Positions 28,742 to 36,990 of a stretch of DNA of 37,011 nt are shown one piece after another. Under the pieces are notes generated by a model that saw nothing but the letters and a program-made list of their open reading frames with translations, had not been told where the DNA came from and did no database searches. Source of the DNA: Sphingomonas asaccharolytica NBRC 15499. Its GTDB lineage: Bacteria > Pseudomonadota > Alphaproteobacteria > Sphingomonadales > Sphingomonadaceae. The stretch spans positions 1-37,011 of the forward strand of contig NZ_BCYU01000048.1 in NCBI RefSeq assembly GCF_001598355.1, in the 5' to 3' direction. The translations under genes were made by a program, and so were the position numbers. Numbering within the stretch: the stretch's first letter is position 1; the number at the start of each line of letters is the position of its first letter.

Positions 28742-30379
28742 TCAATCGCAGCCCGCCGTCCTGGGCGGAATCTTCGGTGCCGCGAGCCCGACATTCCAAT
28801 TCCAGCCGATCTTGCCGGTCGCCTTCTTGCGGCACATCACCGCCTCATTGAGCGCATACATGCCGGGCATCAGGCCCTTGCTCGGCTCCGGCGTCGCAGT
28901 GAAATGCATGTAATTGGCGGCGGCGCCATAAGCCGGCCAGGCCGGCGCCTTGGCCGCGACCGGATTGCCGTCGCGCGCGAAACTGGTCCAATAATCGAGC
29001 ATCGCATCGGACAGCGCGTGCTCCTCGGGCGTGTCGGGGATCTTCGGCCAATTGGGGCCGAGCGTGTCGGTCGTGCCGAACACATAAGGCAGTTCGCTGG
29101 CGTGGAAGGCGTGCAGTCCGGCGCTGTCCATCGCCTGATAGCCATGGTCGAACAGATAGAGATAGGCGCGCTGGCCGATCGCGGTCTGCTTGCGTGCCAT
29201 TCGCTCGGCGGTCCAGCCGTAGAGCCCGTCGCGCGTCGTGGCGATGATGCTCTCTTTGTAATCGGCCGCCGGGTAGAGCTTGAGAAACGCGTCGGCGAGG
29301 TCGCCATAGCGATCGCGGATCGCCGCCTCATAGTCGGCCGCCGTCGCGGGCGGCTTGGGCGCGAGCATCATCAGCGAGCGGATCTCGCCCTGGTTGAACC
29401 CGGCGAGCAGCGGTACTGGCGCCTGGTTGCCCTGATCGAACGCCTCGATCATCTGTTGCGGGAGGACGAGGCCGTCGACCGTGCCCCAGGGCCCGTAGCC
29501 GAGCTTGGCGGCGCCATCGGTGATGGTCTGCGCATCGATCCCACGCAGTGCGGCGACGTCGGGCGCCTGGAGCGCGCCGCCGAGCATCTGCCCGGCCGCC
29601 TCGCCCGAAGGCGCGCCATACACCGCCTTCCTCAGCTCGGGCATCGAGATCATATACCCGCTCTCGGCAATCGCCTTGTTGTAGAGCCCGCGTGCGAGTG
29701 GAGATTCCAGTAGGTACATCACGCTGAGCGCGCCGGCGGATTCGCCCGCGATCGTCACGTTCTTCGCATCACCGCCGAACGCGGCGATATTGTGCCTGAC
29801 CCAGCCCAGCGCCGCGATCTGGTCGAGTAGACCATAATTGCCCGACACGTGCTCCGGCGATTCCGCGGTGAGCCCCGGATGCGCGAGCCAGCCGAGCACG
29901 CCGAGGCGGTAGTTGATCGAGACGACGATGACGCCGCGTTCGGCCATCCGGCGCCCGTCATAGGTCGCCTCGCGGCTCGATCCGGTGACCAGCGCACCGC
30001 CGTGAATCCAGAAAAAGACTGGCGCGTTCTTCGCGCTCTTCGGCGCCCAGATGTTGAGCGTCAGGCAATCCTCGCTGACCGGGAACGGCGCGGCCGGCGA
30101 ATAGACCGAGGCCGATTTGCTTTGCGGCTGGAAGCAGGCGGGCCCGAATGCGGTGGCATCGCGCACCGTTTTCCAGCGTTGCATCGGCGCTGGTGGGCGC
30201 CATCGCATGGCGCCCACCGGGGGGACGGCATAGGGAATGCCCTTGAACGCCTGGATGTCGCCATCGACGGTGCCGCGCAAGGCGCCGGACGGCGCATCGA
30301 CCACCGGCCCCGATTGGGCGGAAACCGGCGCAGCCACGAGCAATGCGCCGAGCGCCAGCAGCGGAGGGAAACGGGTCAT
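28742..30379 (-). CDS. exported type-B carboxylesterase
   Basis: The 545-residue product has a signal peptide (MTRFPPLLALGALLVAAPVSA) and the full carboxylesterase type-B layout: GIPYAVPPVGAMRWRPP near 50, EDCLTLNIWAPK near 105, WIHGGALVTGSS (oxyanion HGG) near 125, GESAGALS with the nucleophilic Ser near 215, the acid in GFNQGEIRSL near 330 and the His in FHASELPYVFG near 430. A conserved Cys pair (CFQPQ, EDC) can form the usual disulfide. It hydrolyses carboxylic esters in the periplasm; the natural ester is unknown. Its ATG overlaps the MFS stop by four bases (ATGA), so it is translated after the transporter. Confidence 0.93.
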   Translation of the reverse strand: MTRFPPLLALGALLVAAPVSAQSGPVVDAPSGALRGTVDGDIQAFKGIPYAVPPVGAMRWRPPAPMQRWKTVRDATAFGPACFQPQSKSASVYSPAAPFPVSEDCLTLNIWAPKSAKNAPVFFWIHGGALVTGSSREATYDGRRMAERGVIVVSINYRLGVLGWLAHPGLTAESPEHVSGNYGLLDQIAALGWVRHNIAAFGGDAKNVTIAGESAGALSVMYLLESPLARGLYNKAIAESGYMISMPELRKAVYGAPSGEAAGQMLGGALQAPDVAALRGIDAQTITDGAAKLGYGPWGTVDGLVLPQQMIEAFDQGNQAPVPLLAGFNQGEIRSLMMLAPKPPATAADYEAAIRDRYGDLADAFLKLYPAADYKESIIATTRDGLYGWTAERMARKQTAIGQRAYLYLFDHGYQAMDSAGLHAFHASELPYVFGTTDTLGPNWPKIPDTPEEHALSDAMLDYWTSFARDGNPVAAKAPAWPAYGAAANYMHFTATPEPSKGLMPGMYALNEAVMCRKKATGKIGWNWNVGLAAPKIPPRTAGCD

Positions 30380-31674
30380 GCCGATGTCCTTTGTTCAAGC
30401 GCCCGGATCACGCGGGCGAGCCAGAGGAAGAGCAGGATCGCGACCGGATAGGCCGGCACGAGCGTGTAGAGCGCGGTGCGCAGCGAATGCGTGTCGCCCG
30501 CGGCCTTGAACCAGTCGCTCGCCGCGCCGACCCAGGTCGGGCCGAGGCCGAGCCCGATGAAGTTCATCACCAGTAGCAACAACGCGCCCGCAAGCACGCG
30601 CTGGTCGGGCCGTACTTCCTCCTGCACCAGCGCGACCGAGCAGGAGAGGTAGACATAATTGAACACCATGGTGATGGTCAGCAGGACGAGCGCGAGCGGC
30701 CAGCCAGGCGCCCAGACGAACGCGGCATAGAAGGGCATCGCGACGATCAGCGACAGCGCCGGCGCGATCGCATAGACGCGGCGCGAATGGCGCGTGAAGC
30801 GGTCAATCACGCGGCCAGATACCAGCATGCCCGAGCACATGCCGACCAGCACGACAATCGCGTACCAGATTGCGATCTGCTGCAAGCTCATGCCCTTTTC
30901 GCGGATCAGGAACAGTACCGCGAAATTGCCCAGGCCGTAGGTGACGAATTGCGTCGCGCCGCTGCCCAAAGCGGCGAGCAGCAATATCGGATGCGTGAAG
31001 AACATGCCGATGGTTGGCCAGAAACGCGCCTTCGCCGACACCTGCTGCACCATCGGATCGGTCGCGCCGCGCTCGGGTTCGCGCAGGAACAGGCGGACGA
31101 GGATGGCGGTGACGACGCCGATCGCACCGATCGCGATGAACGCGTCACGCCAATGGAAAAACGCCGCGATGGATGCACCGAACGCGATCCCCAAAGCCGC
31201 GCCGATCGGCGGCCCGAGATTGTAGATGCCGAACGCGATTCCGCGGCGCCCCGGCGGGAAGGTGTCGGTGATCAGCGCGTAGGAAGGCGGCACGCCGCCG
31301 GCCTCTCCGAAGCCCACCGTCATCCGCGCGGCGACGAGTTGCGGATAGGTCGCGGCGAGCCCGCAAGCGGTGGTTGCACCGCTCCAGATCGCGCAAGCGA
31401 GCGAGACGATGGTGATGCGGTTGGAGCGGTCGGCGAGCCAGCCGATCGGGATGGCGATGAAGCAATAGAAGAAGGCGAAATAGAGCCCGCCGATCAGCCC
31501 GAGCTGGCCATCGGTGATGTGCAGATCGTCCTGGATCGGCTTGGCCAAGATACCGAGTAGCTGGCGATCGAGAAAATTGAGCACGTAGACGAAAGTCAGT
31601 GTGCCGAGCATGACCCAGGCTCTGGCCGACGTGGCGGGGGCAGGGGCGGGCGCCGTCGCGATCGTTGTGGGCAT
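30376..31674 (-). CDS. major facilitator superfamily transporter
   Basis: The 432-residue protein has about 12 membrane segments. The first one is WVMLGTLTFVYVLNFLDRQLL, and the loop 2-3 motif A reads GWLADRSNRITIVS, with a second in the other half (SGRVIDRFTRHSRR). FGEAGGVPPSYALITDTFPPGRRG near 120 is typical of the spinster-like/sphingomonad MFS group. It moves a small organic solute with protons or another gradient; the solute is not deducible. The ATG at 31674 was chosen over a long shadow extension running into the TetR gene. It is coupled to the downstream esterase (ATGA overlap) and divergent from a TetR gene, which probably controls both. Confidence 0.9.
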   Translation of the reverse strand: MPTTIATAPAPAPATSARAWVMLGTLTFVYVLNFLDRQLLGILAKPIQDDLHITDGQLGLIGGLYFAFFYCFIAIPIGWLADRSNRITIVSLACAIWSGATTACGLAATYPQLVAARMTVGFGEAGGVPPSYALITDTFPPGRRGIAFGIYNLGPPIGAALGIAFGASIAAFFHWRDAFIAIGAIGVVTAILVRLFLREPERGATDPMVQQVSAKARFWPTIGMFFTHPILLLAALGSGATQFVTYGLGNFAVLFLIREKGMSLQQIAIWYAIVVLVGMCSGMLVSGRVIDRFTRHSRRVYAIAPALSLIVAMPFYAAFVWAPGWPLALVLLTITMVFNYVYLSCSVALVQEEVRPDQRVLAGALLLLVMNFIGLGLGPTWVGAASDWFKAAGDTHSLRTALYTLVPAYPVAILLFLWLARVIRALEQRTSA

Positions 31675-31808
31675 CACCGGACTCGCCGGAATGGTGTGCC
31701 ATACCGGGCGCGGCCGCGCGGCGGACCTAGTGCCGTCAGAAAACCCAATTTCCTCTCCCCGGCTTTTGCCCGTTGTCCCGCATGATGGTGGGAAGCCGCG
31801 GCGCGAGT

Positions 31809-31843
31809 CAACATATACATTATCACGAGGGTGAATATTGTTG
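31809..31843. promoter_or_regulatory. possible operator between the MFS unit and TetR gene
   Basis: CAACATAT (31809-31816) and ATATTGTTG (31835-31843) are near-inverted copies in an AT-rich part of the 193-bp divergent region. TetR sites are usually 15-25 bp palindromes; this one is longer and imperfect, so it is a weak proposal. Confidence 0.3.
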
Positions 31844-31867
31844 GATGGCGCGAAATGCTTGACGCTG

Positions 31868-32566
31868 ATGGATGAGGCTGGAAGGACCAAGGTCGTGACC
31901 AAGACCACCCCACCGCCGCGCCGGTCGCGCAAGGCCGAACAACGCGCGGAGACGATGGAGCAGATTCTCGATGCGGCCGAGGGACTGTTCGCGCAGCACG
32001 GTCTCTACGGAACCACGCTGAAGGATGTCGCCAAGCAGGTCGGCGTCCATCACACTCTGCTCAATTACTATTTCGCGGACAAAAAGGCGCTGTTCGATGC
32101 CGTGTTCGCGCGCCGCGCCGTCGTGACGCGCGAGCTCAGGATGAAAGTGCTCGACGATTATGAAGCGTCATGCGGCGGTAAGCCAACGGTGGAAGGCGCG
32201 CTGCACGCCTTTCTCGACACCGATCTCGACCTTTACAGCAATGGCGGGGAGGGATGGAGGAACTATGCCAAGCTGGGCGCCCAGGTTGCCAATACCCCTG
32301 AATGGGGCGCCGAATTGATGGACAAGCATTTCGATCCGGTCGTGCTGCGGTTGATCGATCTGCTCAAGAAGGCGCTGCCCGATTGCGCCGAGGCCGATAT
32401 CTTCTGGGGGTATCATTTCGTGACCGGCGCGCTGATGCTCACGCTTGCCCGCACCGGCCGGATCGACAAATTGTCCGGCGGCGTGGCGCAGTCGGGTGAT
32501 TTCGCCGCGATCAAGCAACGCATGGCGAAGTTCATGGCTGCCGGTTTTCGCGCCATCTGCAGCTGA
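31868..32566 (+). CDS. TetR family transcriptional regulator
   Basis: The 232-residue product has a basic N-terminal arm (KTTPPPRRSRKAEQR) and a TetR DNA-binding domain: TMEQILDAAEGLFAQHGLYG, TTLKDVAKQVGVHHTLLNYYFADKKALFDAV (recognition helix HHTLLNYYF). The C-terminal part (GGEGWRNYAKLGAQVANTPEWGAEL, then FWGYHFVTGALMLTLA) is the ligand/dimer domain. ATG 31868 is used; a GTG at 31895 behind GGAAGGA is an equally possible start, and an upstream TTG is less likely. It is divergent from the MFS-esterase unit and likely represses it until its substrate appears, judged by arrangement only. Confidence 0.88.
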   Translation: MDEAGRTKVVTKTTPPPRRSRKAEQRAETMEQILDAAEGLFAQHGLYGTTLKDVAKQVGVHHTLLNYYFADKKALFDAVFARRAVVTRELRMKVLDDYEASCGGKPTVEGALHAFLDTDLDLYSNGGEGWRNYAKLGAQVANTPEWGAELMDKHFDPVVLRLIDLLKKALPDCAEADIFWGYHFVTGALMLTLARTGRIDKLSGGVAQSGDFAAIKQRMAKFMAAGFRAICS

Positions 32567-32591
32567 TCGCCGGGAAATATCTCTTAACCGC

Positions 32592-32617
32592 AAGCCGGCG
32601 CACATTCGCCGTGGCTT
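32592..32617. terminator. bulged hairpin between convergent genes
   Basis: AAGCC-GGCG (32592-32600) pairs with CGCC-GT-GGCTT (32607-32617), leaving a two-base bulge, around a 6-base loop. It lies between the TetR stop (32566) and the hydrolase stop (32625). Without a T run it is a weak bidirectional terminator candidate. Confidence 0.4.
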
Positions 32618-32624
32618 CAACGTC

Positions 32625-33524
32625 TCACCCGTTGCGGTCGGCAAGCCATTCGCGCATCGCGTCCGTGACCTTTTCGGGCGCTTCCCAGGGCGCGAAATGG
32701 CCGACGCCCTCCAGCTTGTGGAGCGTCAGATCGGGGACGAGCGTGTCCAGACCTTCGAGTTGCACCGGCAACAGCGCCTTGTCGTCCATTCCCCAGATGA
32801 CCAGGGTCGGGATCTTGAGTGGCGGAAAGGGACCGGCGAGAAACGCCGGCCGCTCCGGTGTCGCGTCCATCGCCGGCACCTGTACCGCGCTGGCGCGATA
32901 CCAGCTGAGCATCGCCGTCATAGCGCCGGGCTGGCCCCATTGCTCGAGATAGACCGGCTTCTCGTCCTTCACTTTCTCGAAGTCGGTGTGGCGCATGAAG
33001 CTGCCGTCGAAAAAAGCCGACAGGCCGATCGAGTCGATATGCTTTTCAAGATCGGTGTTGCGGAACGCCCGGATATATTGGCTCGCCTCGCGCTGCGCCA
33101 TGTCGTCGAACATCGACTTCTGGAAGATGAAGGGATGCGGCGCGTTGATGATGATCAGCCCCGCGACGCGGTCGGGATAGTTGAGCGCCGCCATCCAGGC
33201 GATCGCGCCGCCCCAATCGTGCCCGACCAGGGTGAAGCGCTCGAGGTCGAAATGGTCGGCGAGCGCGATCATATCGGCGACCGGCTTGTCGGGTGTGTAA
33301 TTCTCGACACCCTCGGGCTTGGACGATCTGGCGAACCCGCGCTGGTCGGGAGCGAGGACGAAATGGTCCTCTGCGAGGTCGGCGATCTGGTGCCGCCAAG
33401 TGCGATGCGACTCTGGAAAGCCATGGAGCAGGGTGATCGCCGGGTTGGTCGGATGGCCGGCTACCGCCACGTCAAGCTCGACTCCCGTGGGTAACGCCAC
33501 TCGCTGCAGCTCGAAATCCGCCAT
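32625..33524 (-). CDS. alpha/beta hydrolase, epoxide-hydrolase type
   Basis: The 299-residue enzyme has HGFPESHRTWRHQIADLA (oxyanion HGFPE near 35), DQRGFARSS near 60, the nucleophile elbow GHDWGG with Asp near 100, cap-domain tyrosines in EKPVYLEQW and LSWYRASAV that would protonate an epoxide, and a C-terminal IWGMDDKALLP (acid) and GVGHFAPWEAPE (His). The Asp nucleophile and two cap tyrosines are typical of epoxide hydrolases; haloalkane or fluoroacetate dehalogenases are alternatives with the same nucleophile but different cap residues. The ATG at 33524 follows an AGGAGAGAG ribosome-binding site. It is convergent with the TetR gene. Confidence 0.88.
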   Translation of the reverse strand: MADFELQRVALPTGVELDVAVAGHPTNPAITLLHGFPESHRTWRHQIADLAEDHFVLAPDQRGFARSSKPEGVENYTPDKPVADMIALADHFDLERFTLVGHDWGGAIAWMAALNYPDRVAGLIIINAPHPFIFQKSMFDDMAQREASQYIRAFRNTDLEKHIDSIGLSAFFDGSFMRHTDFEKVKDEKPVYLEQWGQPGAMTAMLSWYRASAVQVPAMDATPERPAFLAGPFPPLKIPTLVIWGMDDKALLPVQLEGLDTLVPDLTLHKLEGVGHFAPWEAPEKVTDAMREWLADRNG

Positions 33525-33633
33525 CGCTCTCTCCTCTTGCGAGGAAACCCTGCCTCCATACCGCATATTCGACAAGAGCAGGAACGCTGTGCCCTGCTCT
33601 GCCGCCTATAAGGACGAGCGATTCTCCGCGAGC

Positions 33634-33881
33634 TCAGCCGGCATTCCGGCGATACCTTTTCGCGATCCACCACACCGCCAGGCCCACGCCGACGGCAATA
33701 CCAATCGATGGAGCAACACGTTCAAGAGGAAGCCGTGGTGACACCGGCCATCGGGCACACAATCTCCAAGCGCCTCGGCCAACAGCAGGCATATGCCCGT
33801 CGGGACGCCGATCAGCGAGCCGATTAGGCAGCCGAACTTTCCTTCAGGTATTGGCCTGCGTTTATAGCCGTCGCCTGCCAT
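33634..33881 (-). pseudogene. frameshifted small membrane protein gene
   Basis: From ATG 33881 the frame reads MAGDGYKRRPIPEGKFGCLI then GSLIGVPTGICLLLAEALGD, CVPDGRCHHGFLLNVLL, a recognisable small sphingomonad membrane protein with one hydrophobic helix. After that it loses membrane character (HRLVLPSAWAWRCGGSRKG). In the alternative phase the same DNA gives PSIGIAVGVGLAVWWIAK and RYRRNAG then TGA at 33634-33636, a perfect second membrane helix with a basic end. Adding one C in the CTCC run at about 33710 joins the two parts. I therefore read a one-base deletion (or sequencing error). The uncorrected frame would run on to 33606. Confidence 0.65.
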
Positions 33882-33933
33882 CACATCCTTCCGAATGCGA
33901 ACCCCAGGTAACTCTGACGCTCGCGTGCGCTGC

Positions 33934-34836
33934 TCAGGGATACGTCGCCGTCTTCGGTATCTCCGGGATCGGGATGAACTCCTTCTCGTCGCCAGGGACC
34001 TTGGCGAAACGGCCGGCTTTCCAGTCTTCCTTGGCCTGCTGGATGCGGTCCTTGCGCGAGCTGACGAAGTTCCACCAGACATGGCGCTCGGTCGCGAAGG
34101 CCTCGCCGCCGCACAGCATCACGCGGCCACCGCTGATCGAACGCAAGGTCATCGCGACGCCAGGCTTGAGCACGTAGAGCGTGTTGATCGCCATCGGCCT
34201 GCCGTCGATCTCGGCCTCGCCGATCGCCAGATAGACGGCACGTTCGTCGGCGCCGGCGTCGATCGGCATGCTGGCGCCGGGGACGAGCAGGATGTCGGCA
34301 TAGATCGTCTCGGCATAGGTCGTAGTCGGCGCGCGCTGGCCCCATAGTTCGCCCATGATGATCCGCGCAGTGGCGCCATGCGCATCGATCAGCGGCAGCT
34401 CGGCCTTGGCGACATGTTCGAAGGCCGGGTCGATCTCTTCCTTATCCTCGGGCATCGCGATCCAGGTCTGGATGCCCGACAATTCGGGGCCGTGCGCGCG
34501 CTCGTCGCCGGGCGAGCGTTCCGAATGCGCGATACCGTGGCCGGCGGTCATCAAATTGACCGCACCGGGCTCGATCCGCGCGAAGGTGCCGATCGAATCG
34601 CGATGATCGATCGCGCCGGCGAACAGATAAGTGACGGTCGACAGGTTGATGTGCGGGTGCGGGCGCACGTCGATCCCGGTGCCGATATCGAGATGCGCCG
34701 GACCCATCTGGTCGAAGAAGATGAACGGGCCGACCATCTGGTGCGGCTTGGAGGGCAGCGTGCGATGCACCTTGAACCCGCCCAGGTCATGCGTCGTGGG
34801 GGTGATGATGCGGTCGATCAAATCGTCGTTGGTCAT
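33934..34836 (-). CDS. pirin family protein
   Basis: The 300-residue protein has the bicupin pirin layout with the metal-site residues in VRPHPHINLSTVTYLF (His pair near 60) and GHGIAHSERSPGDE (His and Glu near 105), then QTWIAMPEDKEEIDPAFEH in the first cupin and a C-terminal cupin ending with WWNFVSSRKDRIQQAKEDW. Bacterial pirins include quercetin 2,3-dioxygenases and redox-sensing regulators; which applies is unclear. Its ATG overlaps the Nudix stop by four bases (ATGA), so it is coupled to that gene. The start at 34836 omits a 30-residue shadow extension. Confidence 0.9.
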   Translation of the reverse strand: MTNDDLIDRIITPTTHDLGGFKVHRTLPSKPHQMVGPFIFFDQMGPAHLDIGTGIDVRPHPHINLSTVTYLFAGAIDHRDSIGTFARIEPGAVNLMTAGHGIAHSERSPGDERAHGPELSGIQTWIAMPEDKEEIDPAFEHVAKAELPLIDAHGATARIIMGELWGQRAPTTTYAETIYADILLVPGASMPIDAGADERAVYLAIGEAEIDGRPMAINTLYVLKPGVAMTLRSISGGRVMLCGGEAFATERHVWWNFVSSRKDRIQQAKEDWKAGRFAKVPGDEKEFIPIPEIPKTATYP

Positions 34837-35276
34837 GCCGTCACCTCTGCCAGAATGTCGATCAGGTCTTCGGGGAAATATTGCTCGCCAAGCGCGGGAA
34901 GGTCGTGCGGCGCGACCCAGCGCCAATGCTGCATTACGCGCTGTTCGAGTTCGGTATGCCCGCCCGCATCGATTTCGCGAGCCTCGGTACGGACCAGGAA
35001 ATAGCGCTCGTCGGCGGTCACTTCGACTCCCTCGATCGTCAGGAAGTCGGCGGTGCGCTGCAGGATTTCCGGGCCGGGATCGGCGATGATGCCGGTCTCC
35101 TCGTACAGTTCGCGCCGCGCCGCCTCTTCATAACTCTCGCCGGGATCGACCGCGCCGCCGGGCGTGCACCAGAAAGGCGGGCGCCCGTCCTCGGGCGTGA
35201 AGCGGAACATCAGCAGCCGGCCATGCTGGTCGACCAGCAGGATGCGCGCGGCGGGACGAGGAATACGTTGGGCCAT
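34833..35276 (-). CDS. Nudix hydrolase
   Basis: The 147-residue enzyme contains a complete Nudix box, GGAVDPGESYEEAARRELYE then ETGI (GX5EX7REUXEEXGU) at about residues 40-62, in an otherwise small alpha/beta fold starting RIPRPAARILLVDQHGRLLM. The family cleaves nucleoside diphosphates linked to another group, using Mg2+ held by the box glutamates. The substrate cannot be read. It is first of a coupled pair with the pirin gene. Confidence 0.92.
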   Translation of the reverse strand: MAQRIPRPAARILLVDQHGRLLMFRFTPEDGRPPFWCTPGGAVDPGESYEEAARRELYEETGIIADPGPEILQRTADFLTIEGVEVTADERYFLVRTEAREIDAGGHTELEQRVMQHWRWVAPHDLPALGEQYFPEDLIDILAEVTA

Positions 35277-35341
35277 CGCAGCGATCCTTAACCGCTCGCG
35301 ACGTCGAGCGGGAGAGCCCTCACGGAAACGCTGCGTTTGCT

Positions 35342-36055
35342 TCAGGCCGCGTCGAGCTCCGAATAATAGCGGAAGATTCCGTCGGTGTTGAACGCGATGC
35401 GGCGCTCGCTTTCGAGGTATGCCGCGATTCCCGGCAGATCGGCGACGCGGTCGTGGAGCGCGACCAGCGCCGGGTAGTCGCCTTCGACCGCCTTCATCCG
35501 CTTGGGGAACATGTAGCGTAGCCCCTCGATCAGCTGAAAGAGCGAGGTGTCGACATGGCTCCAGCGCGGCCCCACCGTCCAGTCGCCCTCATTGTGGCGT
35601 ACGGCCTTGTCGAAATAGCCCAGGAACTTGGGGATGCGTTTGTCGCGGAATCCCTTGGCCGCACGCGCCGCCTCGTCCTTCTGATCGTCATAATAATCGT
35701 CGAGCGCGACCGGGTGATGGACGTTATGCACCTCGGCGACGACGTCGGTGACGGTCAGCTGGAGCTGTTGTGCCCAGAAGCGATCGGCCTCGATCGTGGG
35801 ACCGACAGCATCGTGGCGGCTGGCAAGGAAGAACAAGATGTCTGCGACCTGCGCGACGGTGAAGCCGGGCATCGACAGATAGGGCGGGGCGAAGGGGCCG
35901 CGGCGGTCGTGCCCCTTCATGTCGTCGATCAACGCGTCGACGCCCTCGTCGCGCGCGCAATCGACATAGGGAATGTGCGCAGCCTCCATCGCCAGTCGCA
36001 CGAACTCGCCGCGCCCCTGGATCGAGGGCCAATACCAAAGCCGATAAGGCTCCAT
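35342..36055 (-). CDS. glutathione S-transferase family protein
   Basis: The 237-residue protein has an N-terminal thioredoxin-like domain with LWYWPSIQGRGEFVRLAMEA (the aromatic motif of sigma-like GSTs) and PYLSMPGFTVAQVADILFFLA (cis-Pro and glutathione-binding part), then a helical domain with WTVGPRWSHVDTSLFQLIEG near 165, in which the N-capping D is conserved. Substrate unknown. The start lies one base beyond the bolA stop on the same strand, so the two are very probably co-transcribed. Confidence 0.88.
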   Translation of the reverse strand: MEPYRLWYWPSIQGRGEFVRLAMEAAHIPYVDCARDEGVDALIDDMKGHDRRGPFAPPYLSMPGFTVAQVADILFFLASRHDAVGPTIEADRFWAQQLQLTVTDVVAEVHNVHHPVALDDYYDDQKDEAARAAKGFRDKRIPKFLGYFDKAVRHNEGDWTVGPRWSHVDTSLFQLIEGLRYMFPKRMKAVEGDYPALVALHDRVADLPGIAAYLESERRIAFNTDGIFRYYSELDAA

Positions 36056-36056
36056 G

Positions 36057-36341
36057 TCATTCTCCCGGTGCGCGCGCCCGGATCGCGAGCGCGTGGATGC
36101 GCGAGGATAACAGATCGGCGAGCGCCTGGTTCACCAGCCTCTGCCGCGCCACCCGGTTCAAGCCGACGAAGCGCTCGCTTTCGACGATGACGGTGAAGTG
36201 CGATTCGCCGGTGCCGTCGTCGCCCATATGGCCGGCATGGTGATGGCTATCGTTGATCACTTCGAGCTGCGACGGCGCGAGCTGGTCGGTCAGACGAGCG
36301 GCGATGATTTCGGCCAGCGGGCCGGTAGCGGTGTCGGTCAT
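36057..36341 (-). CDS. bolA: BolA family protein
   Basis: The 94-residue protein matches BolA: IIAARLTDQLAPSQLEVINDSHHHAGHMG, then ESHFTVIVESERFVGLNRVARQRLVNQALADLL and IHALAIRARAPGE, with the conserved His in the first segment and the late His of IHALAI that help bind a shared 2Fe-2S cluster with a monothiol glutaredoxin. The family acts in iron-sulfur transfer and stress response. The start at ATG 36341 leaves 37 bp to the divergent J-domain gene; the longer frame is a shadow of that gene. A GST gene follows directly. Confidence 0.92.
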   Translation of the reverse strand: MTDTATGPLAEIIAARLTDQLAPSQLEVINDSHHHAGHMGDDGTGESHFTVIVESERFVGLNRVARQRLVNQALADLLSSRIHALAIRARAPGE

Positions 36342-36378
36342 CGTTCTTATATAGGACCCTTTTTTAGCCGGAGACACT

Positions 36379-36990
36379 GTGGCTCGCACGCCCCCGCACG
36401 ACCGACCCAACACTCGCTTCCACGGCCGTGTGGCGGGAACGGGAAGATTGTGTGAGGAGCCCGGCTGCGACAATCCCGGCGAATTTCGCGCGCCCCGGCT
36501 CGACGGTCCATTGCCGCGGGGCGACGGTCCGACCGAATATCGCTGGCTCTGCCTCGACCACGTCCGCGCGTTCAATTCGCGGTACAATTTCTTCAACGGC
36601 ATGAGCCCCGACGAAATCCACGAAGCGCAACGGCCCTATGCCGGATGGGAGCGCGAGACCCGCGCCTTTGCCGCCAATGGCGCCGATCGTCCCCCGCGCT
36701 GGGCGGACTTCAGCGATCCGCTCGACGCGATCGGCGCGCGTTTCCGCGAGCGGATGGCGAACGAGCGCCAGCGCCAGGACGGCAAGCCTTTGTCGAGTGC
36801 CGATCGCCGTGCGCTGAACGTGCTGGGATTGGACCAGGACACCGATCGCCGTGGGCTGCGTCGGCGTTATTCGGAGCTGGTGCGCAAATTCCATCCCGAC
36901 CGTAACGGCGGCGATCGCAGCATGGAAAAGGCGCTGCAGGAAGTGATCGCGGCGTATCAGCATTTGAAAAGCGCGCCGGCGTTTGCGTGA
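36379..36990 (+). CDS. J-domain protein with a putative N-terminal zinc site
   Basis: The 203-residue product has a J domain at its C-terminus (ALNVLGLDQDTDRRGLRRRY, SELVRKFHPDRNGGDRSMEK, HPD at 172-174), which normally stimulates the ATPase of DnaK. The N-terminal part has CEEPGCDNPGEFRAPR and YRWLCLDHVRAFN, with Cys25, Cys30, Cys58 and His61 set out like a zinc-binding knuckle, and YNFFNGMS follows. This type of C-terminal J-domain protein is regularly found beside bolA in alphaproteobacteria, and here is divergent from it with a GTG start. Client and function are unknown. Confidence 0.9.
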   Translation: MARTPPHDRPNTRFHGRVAGTGRLCEEPGCDNPGEFRAPRLDGPLPRGDGPTEYRWLCLDHVRAFNSRYNFFNGMSPDEIHEAQRPYAGWERETRAFAANGADRPPRWADFSDPLDAIGARFRERMANERQRQDGKPLSSADRRALNVLGLDQDTDRRGLRRRYSELVRKFHPDRNGGDRSMEKALQEVIAAYQHLKSAPAFA

